Shown: in pieces, positions 43,040 to 52,378 of the stretch
Position numbering within the stretch: position 1 is the stretch's first letter
Layout of the letters: each line of letters starts with the position of its first letter
Origin: JAZSMJ01 sp045535815
Lineage (GTDB): Bacteria; Bacillota; Clostridia; Oscillospirales; CAG-272
Reading direction: 5' to 3'
Length of the DNA stretch: 64,000 nucleotides
NCBI GenBank assembly: GCA_045535815.1
Contig: JAZSMJ010000066.1
Location: forward strand, 6,414 to 70,413
Position numbers and translations under genes: made by a program
The notes under the pieces: generated by a model
Seen by the model: only the letters and a program-made list of their open reading frames with translations
Databases searched by the model: none
What the model was told of the DNA's origin: nothing

Positions 43040-43507
43040 TTATTTATAAAAGCAGTAGCCGTCAATTACCGATGCAAAGGAGGGTGATTTCTCGCTCTTT
43101 TCCTCCCAATAAATTGCCCCGTTTGAAGGGTCTATTCCCATAAGCGCCGCCTTAGCTGCGCTTACCGATACGCTATCGGGCTCAGCTGAATATGAAACGC
43201 CTGGTACAGAGCAGATTATAACGTCGGGAAGAGTGTCGGGGAAGGAAGGATCACCGCATCTGTTTAAGAGAAGGGAGGCAAGTGCGGTCTTAGCGGTGAG
43301 ATTAGCCTTTGGCATTGCCGCTGCAACTGCGCAGGCAAGCATTTTTTCGCTCATCGGTGTCATATCGGGAGATGACGCTTCGGTATCGTAGTCCGTATTT
43401 ATTCCTGGGAATATACAGCTGTAGATAAGCATAACGCACGCCATAAGTATTGCAGGACTGACTATATATTTTCCGTTTTCAAGACCTTTAAAAAACGTTT
43501 TTTTCAT
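43040..43507 (-). CDS. SleB-like cell wall hydrolase, probably catalytically dead
   Basis: 155 residues with one N-terminal membrane segment (SPAILMACVMLIYSCIF). MLACAVAAAMPKANLTAKTA, LASLLLNRCGDPSFPDTLPD, VIICSVPGVSYSAEPDSVSV, AALMGIDPSNGAIYWEE align with the SleB/CwlJ hydrolase fold. In SleB the segment before the first helix reads 'AEARGE' with the catalytic Glu; here it is AAAMPKA, so that Glu is lost. A structural or regulatory relative is likely. Confidence 0.7.
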   Translation of the reverse strand: MKKTFFKGLENGKYIVSPAILMACVMLIYSCIFPGINTDYDTEASSPDMTPMSEKMLACAVAAAMPKANLTAKTALASLLLNRCGDPSFPDTLPDVIICSVPGVSYSAEPDSVSVSAAKAALMGIDPSNGAIYWEEKSEKSPSFASVIDGYCFYK

Positions 43508-43606
43508 CTTAATTTACCCTCGCACAAGATTTTATCTTTAAGATAATTTTTGCCCGCAACTAAAAAAATATGGCATGTAATGTGTGGCTTTTGAGGGTAT
43601 ATGCGG

Positions 43607-43635
43607 TTGACACGGAGCTTTCTGTATGATATAGT
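43607..43635 (+). promoter_or_regulatory. Promoter of the DUF1934-holA operon
   Basis: TTGACA (43607-43612), 17 bases, TATAGT (43630-43635). Confidence 0.7.
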
Positions 43636-43680
43636 TAAATATATAAAAATGTGAAATATACGGAGATACCTCGGATAATT

Positions 43681-44214
43681 ATGAATGAAAAAACGGTAAG
43701 AATAAAAATAACTGCAAAGATATACGATCTGACGGATGATCCGGGAGATATGCCCGAGACCTTGTCTGAAGAATATATGAGAAGCTATCTTGAAGCGGGT
43801 GACGAATCTGAAGAGCTTGAGTATGACGAAACGGCGTACGAAATGACTGCAGAGGGAGTTATGAAGCTTGAGGAGGGCATTTTGTCACTCACATATCCCG
43901 AACCCGAGGAAAACGGTATGGGAGCGTCAGAAACGAGAATATCCTTTGATACAAGCTCACCGCAGTCGGTCACCATGACAAGAACGGGTATAGTTTCGAC
44001 CGCAATGGTTTTTGACGAGAAGATAAAAAGACATATATGCTCTTACGATACCGGGGTTTTTCCGATAGAATTCTGCGTTTGCACCAAGGGTGTTACAAAC
44101 GGTATCACGCAGGAGGGCGGAATACTCAATCTTGATTACGTGATCGAGATGAGAGGAATTCAGACCGAAAGAAACGTGCTTATACTTGAGGTGTACGACC
44201 TCGTTTCAGAATAA
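43681..44214 (+). CDS. DUF1934 beta-barrel protein
   Basis: 177 residues from ATG 43681; a GTG at 43651 is too close to the transcription start. RIKITAKIYDLTD, FDEKIKRHICSYDTG and LNLDYVIEMRG match DUF1934 (YwiB), a lipocalin-like barrel of unknown function. In the middle is an acidic insertion (DESEELEYDETAYEMT). Confidence 0.8.
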   Translation: MNEKTVRIKITAKIYDLTDDPGDMPETLSEEYMRSYLEAGDESEELEYDETAYEMTAEGVMKLEEGILSLTYPEPEENGMGASETRISFDTSSPQSVTMTRTGIVSTAMVFDEKIKRHICSYDTGVFPIEFCVCTKGVTNGITQEGGILNLDYVIEMRGIQTERNVLILEVYDLVSE

Positions 44215-44250
44215 AAAACAGCATTAAACTTCAAAGGAGGGGAGCCTTTT

Positions 44251-45306
44251 ATGAATTATACTGAGCTTAAATCAATACTTGACAAAAACGGCGATATATC
44301 GGGCTGTTGGCTCTTCTTCGGAGAAGAGGATTATCTTAAAAGATACAGTCTTACCGCTATAAGAAAAGCGGTGCTCGGTGAGAATACCGACGACGTTTTC
44401 AATCATACGGTGTTTGACGCTCAGGATGCCGATTTCAATATGTCAAGGCTTATCTCGTGTGCATCGGCTCTGCCTGTCTTTTGCGAAAAAAAGCTGATTG
44501 AGCTTCGAGGCTTTAAGATAACCGAGGGCATGGCTTTAAACTCCCTTACTGAAGCTGTAAATGAGATAGGAGCGTATGACTTCAACGTGTTCGTAGTATA
44601 CGCAGAACCGCTTGAATTTGACGGTGGAACCGAAAAAAAGCGCTCAAAGGTATACAAGGCACTTGAAAAGTGTATGACGCCGGTCGAATTTGCAAGAGAG
44701 TCGCCTCAAAGGCTGAAGAGCTGGCTTCAGAAGCATTTTCGTGCGCAGGGTATATTTGCCGATGCGGAGCTTTGCGCTCGGGTGGTTGATATCAGCGGAA
44801 GAGATATGTTTATACTTACTTCTGAGGCAAAAAAGCTCTCGGCGTATATTATCTCTCACGGAAGGGACAAGCTTGTAAGCTCGGATATAGAGCTTGTAAC
44901 CTCAAAAAATACCGAGGTTGGGGCATTTGATTTTACAAACGCTCTGCTTGACGGCAATACCGCCTCGGCCTATTCCATACTTGCGCATATGAAAAATAAC
45001 CGTGAGGAGCCCATAGCTATACTCGGCTCTATTTCGAAGGTATATACCAATCTTTATTTGGTAAAGACGCTTGTATCTGCCGGAACCTCTGCCAAGGGTA
45101 TCGCCTCGGCTATGAAGATACACGAATATACCGCAACGCTATATTCGAGAATAGTTTCAAAGTGCACGGACGAAATGCTTGACAGAGCAATAAAGGCGTG
45201 CTACGATACCGACGTTAAGCTGAAATCTCTCCCGGCAAACGGATATCTGATAATAGACAGGCTTGTTGCACAGCTGAGTGCATTGCGAGTGAGCTCGGGG
45301 AGATAA
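44251..45306 (+). CDS. holA: DNA polymerase III delta subunit
   Basis: 351 residues, GGAGGGGAGCC upstream. GCWLFFGEEDYLKRYSL at the N-terminus and helical C-terminus (EYTATLYSRIVSKCTDEMLD) are HolA features. Clamp-loader subunit that opens the beta clamp. Confidence 0.92.
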   Translation: MNYTELKSILDKNGDISGCWLFFGEEDYLKRYSLTAIRKAVLGENTDDVFNHTVFDAQDADFNMSRLISCASALPVFCEKKLIELRGFKITEGMALNSLTEAVNEIGAYDFNVFVVYAEPLEFDGGTEKKRSKVYKALEKCMTPVEFARESPQRLKSWLQKHFRAQGIFADAELCARVVDISGRDMFILTSEAKKLSAYIISHGRDKLVSSDIELVTSKNTEVGAFDFTNALLDGNTASAYSILAHMKNNREEPIAILGSISKVYTNLYLVKTLVSAGTSAKGIASAMKIHEYTATLYSRIVSKCTDEMLDRAIKACYDTDVKLKSLPANGYLIIDRLVAQLSALRVSSGR

Positions 45307-45311
45307 AGCGT

Positions 45312-45923
45312 ATGGAAAAAATAAAGATAGACCGTCCGGTTATCGTTGAGGGGAAATACGACAAGATAAAGCTGTCTTCAATCCTTGATGCGCAGATAAT
45401 AACCACCGAGGGCTTCGGTATCTTCAATTCGGATGAAAAGCTTGATTATATAAAAAGAATAGCTCAGCCGTGTGGCATTATCGTGGCAACCGACAGTGAC
45501 GGTGCAGGACTTGTTATACGCAATCTTTTTAAGTCGGTATTGCCCTCGGATAAGATAATAAACGTCTATATACCGCCAATAAAGGGCAAGGAAAAGCGCA
45601 AGGTCGCACCGTCCAGGGAAGGCCTTTTAGGACTTGAGGGAATAGACGCAGACAGACTTCGTGAGGTCTTCCGTCCGTTTGAGGATAAAGCGGAAAAGGA
45701 TACCGCTAAAAAGCTTGTTACAAAGCAGGATTTTATGAATGACGGACTCAGCGGATCAACTAACAGTGCGACACGTCGCCTTCAGGTGATAGACAGACTT
45801 AAGCTTCCTCGCAATATGTCGTCAAATGCACTGCTTTCGGCAATAAATCTTCTTATGGATTACGATAGCTATAAGGCAATGATTTCCGAGATCGGAGATG
45901 AAGATAAGATTGAAAAACAGTAA
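45312..45923 (+). CDS. Toprim-domain protein, RNase M5-like (DUF4093)
   Basis: 203 residues. Toprim motifs: VEGKYDKIKL (Glu), IVATDSDGAGL (Asp-x-Asp). The C-terminal half (KLVTKQDFMNDGLSGSTNSA, RRLQVIDRLKLP) is the DUF4093 part. RNase M5 matures 5S rRNA with the same fold; ribonuclease or primase-like activity is inferred. It overlaps gtrA by 26 bases. Confidence 0.85.
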   Translation: MEKIKIDRPVIVEGKYDKIKLSSILDAQIITTEGFGIFNSDEKLDYIKRIAQPCGIIVATDSDGAGLVIRNLFKSVLPSDKIINVYIPPIKGKEKRKVAPSREGLLGLEGIDADRLREVFRPFEDKAEKDTAKKLVTKQDFMNDGLSGSTNSATRRLQVIDRLKLPRNMSSNALLSAINLLMDYDSYKAMISEIGDEDKIEKQ

Positions 45924-46338
45924 TTTAACCAAGAGCATAAAGCTGCTGTTTAACAAATACCGTGAATATATACTTTATATAATATTCGGCGGACTTACCA
46001 CGGCGGTAAACTTTACAGTATATTATGCGCTTAACGTGTTTATCTGGTATATCATCGCAAACGTTATCGCCTGGGCGGTATCGGTAGTATTTGCATTCGT
46101 GACCAATAAAATATTCGTTTTCGAGAGCAAAAATACCTCGGATAAGAAAACTCTTACTGAATTTATCGAATTTACTCTTTTCAGAGTGCTCTCGGGAGTT
46201 ATGGAAACTGCGCTGCTTTACGTCTTCGTCGACCTTTTATCGCAAAGCGAAAATATATTCAAGATAATAATATCCGTTTTGGTAGTGGTGCTCAATTATA
46301 TCTTTTCAAAGTTTATAATCTTTTCAAAAAAGAAGTAA
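45898..46338 (+). CDS. GtrA-family membrane protein
   Basis: 146 residues with four membrane segments: YILYIIFGGLTTAVNFTVYY, IIANVIAWAVSVVFAFVTNK, a third, and IIISVLVVVLNYIFSKFIIF. GtrA proteins flip or help flip lipid-linked sugars for cell surface polymers. No glycosyltransferase partner is beside it. Confidence 0.9.
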   Translation: MKIRLKNSNLTKSIKLLFNKYREYILYIIFGGLTTAVNFTVYYALNVFIWYIIANVIAWAVSVVFAFVTNKIFVFESKNTSDKKTLTEFIEFTLFRVLSGVMETALLYVFVDLLSQSENIFKIIISVLVVVLNYIFSKFIIFSKKK

Positions 46339-46347
46339 GAGGGCGGA

Positions 46348-46704
46348 ATGCAAACTATAGACCAGGCACTTGAAAAGCTGAGGCGCTCTGATTTCAGAGC
46401 AAGATTTAAGCTATCCGAGAAGGATAAGGCTTATATAAGAGAAAAGGGTATAGATACGGTACGCCGACATGCGCAGGAGATAATAGAGAAAAGACTTGCT
46501 CCTGCCTTTATTGAAAACGACGGCCGTCAAACGCCAATGCGAGGGCATCCCGTATTTATCGCACAGCACTCGTGTGCCTGCTGTTGCAGAGGATGTCTTG
46601 AAAAATGGTACAGAGTGCCAAAAGGCATACAGCTTACCGATATTCAGCAAAAGAAGATAGTCGATCTTATAATGCGCTGGATAGAGCTTGAAATGACAAA
46701 ATAA
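46348..46704 (+). CDS. DUF4186 protein
   Basis: 118 residues. RGHPVFIAQHSCACCCRGCL and EKWYRVPKGIQLTDIQQKKI form the DUF4186 signature with four clustered cysteines and a His, which may bind metal. Function unknown. Confidence 0.85.
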   Translation: MQTIDQALEKLRRSDFRARFKLSEKDKAYIREKGIDTVRRHAQEIIEKRLAPAFIENDGRQTPMRGHPVFIAQHSCACCCRGCLEKWYRVPKGIQLTDIQQKKIVDLIMRWIELEMTK

Positions 46705-46731
46705 TTTTTAAAAATATAGAAGGACAATATT

Positions 46732-48099
46732 ATGAATCAACGTGAAAAGCTTTCCTCACGCCTGGGCTTTATATTGCTGTCTGCAGGATGCGCAATAGGT
46801 CTTGGCAACGTCTACCGCTTTCCGATAATAACCGGAGCTTACGGCGGTGCGTTTTTCGTTCTTATCTATCTTGCGTTTCTCGTTTTGCTGGGTATACCGG
46901 TAATGACGGCAGAGCTTTCTGTCGGCAGAGCAAGTCAGCGAAGCATAGCGTCATCCTTTGACGTAATGGAAAAGCCGGGTCAGAAATGGCATCTTATGAA
47001 GTTTGTCGGAATAGCAGGCAACTATCTTCTTATGATGTTCTATACCACCATATCCGGCTGGATGCTCATCTATTTCGTCAAGTATATTACCGGCTCGATA
47101 TCCTCGGTGCACGGTGATAAGGCGATGATGGATGTTTTTGTCTCAATGACCAAGGACCCCGTTCAGTGCGTCGTTGCGGCAAGTACAATTATAATCATCT
47201 GCTTTGCTATATGCTCACTCGGACTTAAAAACGGAGTTGAAAGAATTACCAAGTATATGATGGTAGCCCTCTTTGCTCTGATGATTGGTCTTGCGGTGTA
47301 TTCCTGCACGCTTCCCGGTGCGGCACAGGGACTTAAATTCTATCTCGTTCCCTCTGTTGACAATCTTTTATCATCGGGTATATGGACGGTAATATCTGCC
47401 GCTATGGGTCAGGCATTCTTTACACTCAGCGTAGGTATTGGCTCAATCGCCATATTCGGAAGCTATATAAACAAGGACCGCCGTCTTCTCGGTGAGGCGG
47501 TGACCATAGTATCACTTGATACCTCGGTTGCACTTATATCGGGACTTATCGTTTTCCCTGCGTGCTTTACCTATGGCACTCAGGTAACGGCAGATTCGGC
47601 AGACTCGCTCTTCCTTTTCAGAACTCTCTCAAGCATATTCAACGAAATGCCGGGCGGACGTATATTGGGCTCGCTTTTCTTCCTGTTTATGCTGTTTGCG
47701 GCGCTCTCGACGGTAATTGCGGTCTTTGAGAACATAATGTCGTTCTGGCTTGAAATGACAAAGCTCAACCGCAGAGCAGTTGCTCTTATAAATATAGGGC
47801 TGGTTCTCGTGCTTGCACTGCCTGCAATGCTTGGTGAAAACCTGCTTTCGTTTATAAATATAGGCGGTAAAGGAATAATAGATTTAGAGGATTTTGCGGT
47901 AACCAACCTTCTGTTGCCCTTCGGAAGTCTGATATACGTGCTTTTCTGTACTAACAGATATGGCTGGGGATGGAAAAACTACTTTGCAGAGGTAAACTGC
48001 GGCGACAAGGGCGTAAAGCTTCCTGCATGGCTTCGCCCGTATATGACCTACGTGCTGCCGATAATCATAATCGTAGTTATGATAATGTCCATCTTGTGA
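46732..48099 (+). CDS. Sodium-dependent NSS-family transporter
   Basis: 455 residues with about 11-12 membrane segments. GCAIGLGNVYRFPIITGAYG is the LeuT first helix with the sodium and substrate site. FFTLSVGIGSIAIFGSYI is TM6-like. It imports an amino acid or related substrate with sodium. Confidence 0.92.
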   Translation: MNQREKLSSRLGFILLSAGCAIGLGNVYRFPIITGAYGGAFFVLIYLAFLVLLGIPVMTAELSVGRASQRSIASSFDVMEKPGQKWHLMKFVGIAGNYLLMMFYTTISGWMLIYFVKYITGSISSVHGDKAMMDVFVSMTKDPVQCVVAASTIIIICFAICSLGLKNGVERITKYMMVALFALMIGLAVYSCTLPGAAQGLKFYLVPSVDNLLSSGIWTVISAAMGQAFFTLSVGIGSIAIFGSYINKDRRLLGEAVTIVSLDTSVALISGLIVFPACFTYGTQVTADSADSLFLFRTLSSIFNEMPGGRILGSLFFLFMLFAALSTVIAVFENIMSFWLEMTKLNRRAVALINIGLVLVLALPAMLGENLLSFINIGGKGIIDLEDFAVTNLLLPFGSLIYVLFCTNRYGWGWKNYFAEVNCGDKGVKLPAWLRPYMTYVLPIIIIVVMIMSIL

Positions 48100-48120
48100 T
48101 AATGGCGTGCTTTCAAAGAT

Positions 48121-48168
48121 AAAACCACCCGTGAAAGAATTTTGAAATTCTTTCACGGGTGGTATTTT
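48121..48168. terminator. Bidirectional terminator
   Basis: ACCACCCGTGAAAGAATTT pairs with AAATTCTTTCACGGGTGGT, about 19 bp. It ends the NSS gene and the opposing regulator operon. Confidence 0.9.
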
Positions 48169-48180
48169 TATTATATCGGA

Positions 48181-48405
48181 TCACTCTTTATCTCCGTTAA
48201 GTATCCAGTGTTCGTCATATCCGAATTCCAGCGCAATAAGCTTTGCAAGGGAAGCAGATATGGTCATAGGTTTTTGGGGATCGTTGCCTCGTATACCAGT
48301 GAGAATATAGATGTAATTCTCGCTGATCCCCATCCTTCTTGCAAATTCTGCCTTTGTGAACTTTTGTTCTCGGATAATGGTATTCAGTCGCTGTGCAAGT
48401 GTCAT
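48181..48405 (-). CDS. Small XRE regulator
   Basis: 74 residues. FTKAEFARRMGISENYIYIL is the helix-turn-helix; the end EFGYDEHWILNGD is typical of phage-like XRE proteins. It follows the LuxR sensor gene by one base in the same operon. Confidence 0.8.
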   Translation of the reverse strand: MTLAQRLNTIIREQKFTKAEFARRMGISENYIYILTGIRGNDPQKPMTISASLAKLIALEFGYDEHWILNGDKE

Positions 48406-48406
48406 A

Positions 48407-50083
48407 TCAATCCTCCCGTTGTCTGATCTTCATCAGTGCGGCAAATTCCAGTAGCTGCTTGCGTGATGTCACACCGAGTTTTGAATAGATATTCTTATTG
48501 TGATATTTCAGCGTGTTCTGATTGATGTCGGCAAGCACGAGAATTTCTTTTGCACTTTTGCCATCCATATATAAATCGAATATCGAGCGTTCCTTCGGTG
48601 TCAGCGTACACAGACATTGTATAAATTGCTCAAAGCTGTCAAGGTCTACCTCGGGCAGCTTTTCATTTGCCAGCCTTGTCATATGGGTCTGTGCCATATC
48701 AAACTTGGAGCGGACCTCTTTGTTCTCCTTATCCAGCCGCTCAAGCTCCTCTGCGTGAGCACGGTCGTTTGCGGCAAGAAATTCAAGAAGGTCGTTTATC
48801 TCGGAGTAGGGCGCACCGGTCTGCTCTGAGTAAGATCGGCTGCGAATGGTATCAAGCGCATCGTTCACCGGGCGCAGATAGCGGCGGCTGATAAAGATAG
48901 ATACGATAACGCTGACCGCCAGCAAAATAACGACCGTAAGCGAGAAATAATCGGTGTTACCCTTGACGGCTGAATGTAAAATATCCTGCGGCATAAGTAT
49001 GGCAGTCACCCAGGCTTGATCTTCATAGGGCGAGCCTCCGGGATAGAGCCGTATAGCGCTGCTCTTGCCTGCATAGCTTTCTCCTCCGCCCGACAGATGT
49101 ATGAAATCCTCATGGCTATCGGTCACCTCAAGGTCGTAATCCCAATGGTTGCCTGTCAGATAGTAGTTTCCTGCAATCAATCCGAGAGAGGTGCAGAAGC
49201 CCGATTCGCATACGGGAGCCATAACGGTGAAAATATTTTCAAAATTACCGCCTGCAGGGGTATAAAATGACTTGAACAGCCTGTCACTGACCTCGACACC
49301 GCATACGCCGAAGACGGTGCCGTCTTCACTTCGCAAAGGGACGCAGAGCATAAAGCCTGCTTCGCTGTTGTCCTTCAGCACCGTGCGACCGCTCCAGTAA
49401 TACAAACGGGAAAGGTCAAGGTCGGGGTTTTGGCGGGCTGTGTCAATAACGCAGTCAAAGAAATCCTGACCTTCGGTATCAAATTCCATTCGCCACTGTC
49501 CGAGAAGCATTATCCCGTTGTCACGGGCAAGTGACGCAGGACCTCGCAGATAGTGTATGTCCACACCTGTAGCCGACGTGTGAGTAGGCTGTGTTTTCTT
49601 CAGAAATATGCCCGATTTTGCCGTTTCTGCATTATCTGAGGCAGGATTGACCGTTGCATCCAGAATAATAAAAGCTCCGCCGCAATAGCGGGTGTTTACC
49701 GTGGAGATAAGTGTCTGCATATGTTCGCTCAGCAGAGCTTCCAAAAGCTCGGGATGCTCCGACAATGAGGCTGCTGTGATGCCGTTGTCGGCAAAGAAGC
49801 GGTCACTCCGTCGGGCAATATCCTCAGCAATGGAGATGCCACCGAGCGACACTCGACCGAAATCCTCGCTTATCTTATCGGAAATAATGGATATTTCGGT
49901 GGTAAGATGGCTGTCTACCGCCTTTCTCTCGCTCCCCGTAATGCCGAACAGTGAGAGCAGAAGGGTAAATGCCAATATAAGTGTGACCGAAACCATTACA
50001 AAGAACAGAATAAGTCTGCCGTGCAGAGTCGTTCCTTTTTTGTTGCGCTCCTTTTTCCAGAGTGCGATAGCCTGTTTTAACAT
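48407..50083 (-). CDS. Membrane sensor with Cache-like domain and cytosolic LuxR helix-turn-helix
   Basis: 558 residues. TM1 (LILFFVMVSVTLILAFTLLL), an extracellular region of about 310 residues with a Cache-like layout (GGAFIILDATVNPA, YYWSGRTVLKDNSEAGFMLC, VFGVCGVEVSDRLF), TM2 (LTVVILLAVSVIVSIFISRR), a coiled coil (ERLDKENKEVRSKFDMAQ) and a LuxR DNA-binding domain (LTPKERSIFDLYMDGKSAKE, then NQNTLKYHNKNIYSKLGV). It is a one-component receptor: an outside ligand would directly alter DNA binding. It lies 5 bases after a solute-binding protein, suggesting that the binding protein presents the ligand. Confidence 0.85.
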   Translation of the reverse strand: MLKQAIALWKKERNKKGTTLHGRLILFFVMVSVTLILAFTLLLSLFGITGSERKAVDSHLTTEISIISDKISEDFGRVSLGGISIAEDIARRSDRFFADNGITAASLSEHPELLEALLSEHMQTLISTVNTRYCGGAFIILDATVNPASDNAETAKSGIFLKKTQPTHTSATGVDIHYLRGPASLARDNGIMLLGQWRMEFDTEGQDFFDCVIDTARQNPDLDLSRLYYWSGRTVLKDNSEAGFMLCVPLRSEDGTVFGVCGVEVSDRLFKSFYTPAGGNFENIFTVMAPVCESGFCTSLGLIAGNYYLTGNHWDYDLEVTDSHEDFIHLSGGGESYAGKSSAIRLYPGGSPYEDQAWVTAILMPQDILHSAVKGNTDYFSLTVVILLAVSVIVSIFISRRYLRPVNDALDTIRSRSYSEQTGAPYSEINDLLEFLAANDRAHAEELERLDKENKEVRSKFDMAQTHMTRLANEKLPEVDLDSFEQFIQCLCTLTPKERSIFDLYMDGKSAKEILVLADINQNTLKYHNKNIYSKLGVTSRKQLLEFAALMKIRQRED

Positions 50084-50088
50084 GACTT

Positions 50089-51420
50089 TTACTTTCTCAT
50101 CTGCGAAAGGGCGTCATCGGCAAGGGCCGATGCTCCCGAAAGAAATCTCTCACGCTCATCCTTGAGCAGTTTTTTGAAGGTTTCTTCGTATGTTTCGCTG
50201 TCGGAATCAAAGCTCGTATAAGTAGGTGCGGTAATGAAGGAGTATTCCTCGTACATGGAGAGAACGCTTGTCAGCATTTTGATGATCTGCTCGTTTTGAA
50301 GCGTTTCCAGGTGAGCTTCCATATCCTCTTCAAACGCCTTCTTGGTAACGGGGAGATATCCCGTTTCTCCTACAAACTTCATATTCTGCTCGGAAGCGGT
50401 AAGCCACTTGATAAACTCTGCTGCAGCGTATTCCTTCTTTTCGTCGGACTTTGACACCATCAGACCGCCTCCTCGCTGCAATGCAGTCTTCGTTCCGCCT
50501 TCAAACACAGGATAGGGAAGGATGCTGTATTCCACATCCTCTACCGTGCCGTCGGAATAGGTGATGGTATCACCGTAAAACAGGATTCCTGCAGATGATC
50601 CGGTGGAGCATACAAGGTCTCCCGTTTTGGATAAGTCGGATGAATATCCGTCGTATATTGCAAATCCTCCCTCAACGGCAGGAGTATAGACCGTTTTAAA
50701 GATATGAGCGTACTGATCAGCGCTCAGGGAAAGAGTCTCACCTTCAAAAATACTTGCACCCAGCTGAGTCATTCCGACCTGGGCAAAATTAAACCATGAA
50801 TCCGAGCCGTAGAACTGCCCTCCGCCGCTCCATTCGTAGTACATTTCGGAAAGCTCTGCTATGCCTTCAAAGGTGGTGAGTTTATCGGCTTGCGCACCGG
50901 TCTCTGCTGCAAAACGGTCGAATAGAGTCTGATTTACATAGAGCACCTCTGTCGATTTTGCGATAGGGAATACGTACAGTCCGCCGTCTGCGAGGCGTCC
51001 TTCCTCGATGAAGGCATCGATATATGCGTCAAGCTCGTTTTGGTCAAAATAGCTGTCAAGATCGGCAAGCATTCCTTTCTCCTGAAACTGGATGGCGATC
51101 TTCGGATAGCCCGTGAAGATATCGGGCTGCTCGGGTGCGCCGGGATCGTCATTTACTATCATGGTCAGGCTCTTGTTCAGCTCTGAGCTGGAGGAAATTG
51201 CGGTCACGTTGATAACGATGCCTTTTTCTTTTCCTACCGTGCTGTTGAATTGGTCTATCAGCAGATCCATGGTAGACTGCATATCGCCGCCGTAGTTGTG
51301 CCACATATTAAGCGTGATCGGATCGTCGGGGTCAAGAGGAGAACTGTCGCATCCTGCTAATATACCGATAGCACATAATAAAACGATCAGAACTGAAATA
51401 GAATAAAACAGCTTTTTCAT
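50089..51420 (-). CDS. Extracellular solute-binding lipoprotein (family 1)
   Basis: 443 residues. Lipoprotein signal with lipobox LAGC (lipid on Cys24). LNMWHNYGGDMQSTMDLLID, FTGYPKIAIQFQEKGMLADL and QRGGGLMVSKSDEKKEYAAA are typical of sugar-binding proteins. No permease or ATPase gene follows; its operon partners are the LuxR receptor and XRE protein. So it is more likely a sensor component than a transporter part. Confidence 0.88.
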   Translation of the reverse strand: MKKLFYSISVLIVLLCAIGILAGCDSSPLDPDDPITLNMWHNYGGDMQSTMDLLIDQFNSTVGKEKGIVINVTAISSSSELNKSLTMIVNDDPGAPEQPDIFTGYPKIAIQFQEKGMLADLDSYFDQNELDAYIDAFIEEGRLADGGLYVFPIAKSTEVLYVNQTLFDRFAAETGAQADKLTTFEGIAELSEMYYEWSGGGQFYGSDSWFNFAQVGMTQLGASIFEGETLSLSADQYAHIFKTVYTPAVEGGFAIYDGYSSDLSKTGDLVCSTGSSAGILFYGDTITYSDGTVEDVEYSILPYPVFEGGTKTALQRGGGLMVSKSDEKKEYAAAEFIKWLTASEQNMKFVGETGYLPVTKKAFEEDMEAHLETLQNEQIIKMLTSVLSMYEEYSFITAPTYTSFDSDSETYEETFKKLLKDERERFLSGASALADDALSQMRK

Positions 51421-51452
51421 AAAAAACCTCCCAAAGCGGTCTCCCCCCCTGT

Positions 51453-51525
51453 TTTCCCACCCGATTTTGCGAAAAAATATAAAAAACGGTGCAAAAATCG
51501 GTAATTATTTTTGATTTCCCACCCG
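51453..51525 (-). repeat. Two direct repeats in the leader of the sensor operon
   Basis: TTTCCCACCCG occurs at 51453-51463 and 51515-51525, 62 bp apart, both followed by a T-rich GATTTT/TTTTGG segment. On the minus strand these read CGGGTGGGAAA and lie 35-105 bases before the solute-binding gene. They may be operators for the LuxR or XRE protein. No promoter hexamers are convincing in 51526-51731. Confidence 0.5.
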
Positions 51526-51731
51526 TTTTGGAAAAATGGGGTGGGGACAGAAGATGAAAAACCGGTATAATTGTACTCGTAAGCACGGACGGCTTAAGAG
51601 TGACTTGCATACAAGGAAACCTCATTTTCCTTGCAGGTTCTCTGAAGACAGTATATCATAAACCCTTGAATTTTTCAACGGTTTATCTATTGCTTTGAAA
51701 AAAACTTAACTGTTAAGGGAAGGGGGCAAAA

Positions 51732-52109
51732 ATGAAGACTGTACGTTATGATACGGCAAGCTTCAAAATTATTAATACGTCAGGCGGGAACCGATACCGT
51801 TTTTTCTGCGAAGCGTGCGGCGGAGCGGTATGTACGACAAAGCCTATCAGAGGTACCTCGCCCGAGAAGGAATTGCAGACTGCATGGGAAACCGAGGCAA
51901 AAGAATATTTCAATCTCTGTCACAGCTGCGGAAAATGGATAAGCGATGCAATGTATAATGCTGATACGCTTTCCTGCGTAGACTGTACCCCCTGGGAGGA
52001 CCCGCCGAAATACTGCCCGATGTGCGGCAGTAAGGTGCCTGAGGATAATACCTTCTGCAATAACTGCGGAGTGAGGCTGATGTACGGAGGGGGAGAAAAT
52101 GACGGATAG
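51732..52109 (+). CDS. Zinc-ribbon protein 1
   Basis: 125 residues. Cysteine pairs FFCEACGGAVC, LCHSCGKW, LSCVDCTPWEDP and a C-terminal zinc ribbon YCPMCGSKVPEDNTFCNNCG. The N-terminal region is not a known enzyme. First of five zinc-ribbon genes; overlaps the next by 11 bases. Confidence 0.75.
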   Translation: MKTVRYDTASFKIINTSGGNRYRFFCEACGGAVCTTKPIRGTSPEKELQTAWETEAKEYFNLCHSCGKWISDAMYNADTLSCVDCTPWEDPPKYCPMCGSKVPEDNTFCNNCGVRLMYGGGENDG

Positions 52110-52365
52110 TTACAAAGTAACAAGAAAAGAAGGTAAAAAACGGTATGGCTTCGGAGTGGAGCGTATGAAGGATATAAAGGTGTGCGCACATTGCGGGACC
52201 GTATCGAATTCGTTAAAGCTTTTCTGTCCCGAGTGTTCCAAAAAGCTTCCGAAGGAAACGGTATATATGCAGTATCAAAAAAGGCACAGGACCTGTCTTG
52301 ACTGCGGTCAGGTGATATCAAACAGTATGCAGTTCTGCCCGATGTGCGGAACGAAAATAATATAA
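52099..52365 (+). CDS. Zinc-ribbon protein 2
   Basis: 88 residues. Two zinc ribbons: CAHCGTVSNSLKLFCPECSK and CLDCGQVISNSMQFCPMCG. The ATG lies inside the previous gene. No other domain. Probably an adaptor. Confidence 0.75.
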   Translation: MTDSYKVTRKEGKKRYGFGVERMKDIKVCAHCGTVSNSLKLFCPECSKKLPKETVYMQYQKRHRTCLDCGQVISNSMQFCPMCGTKII

Positions 52366-52378
52366 AGGAGGATGAGAG

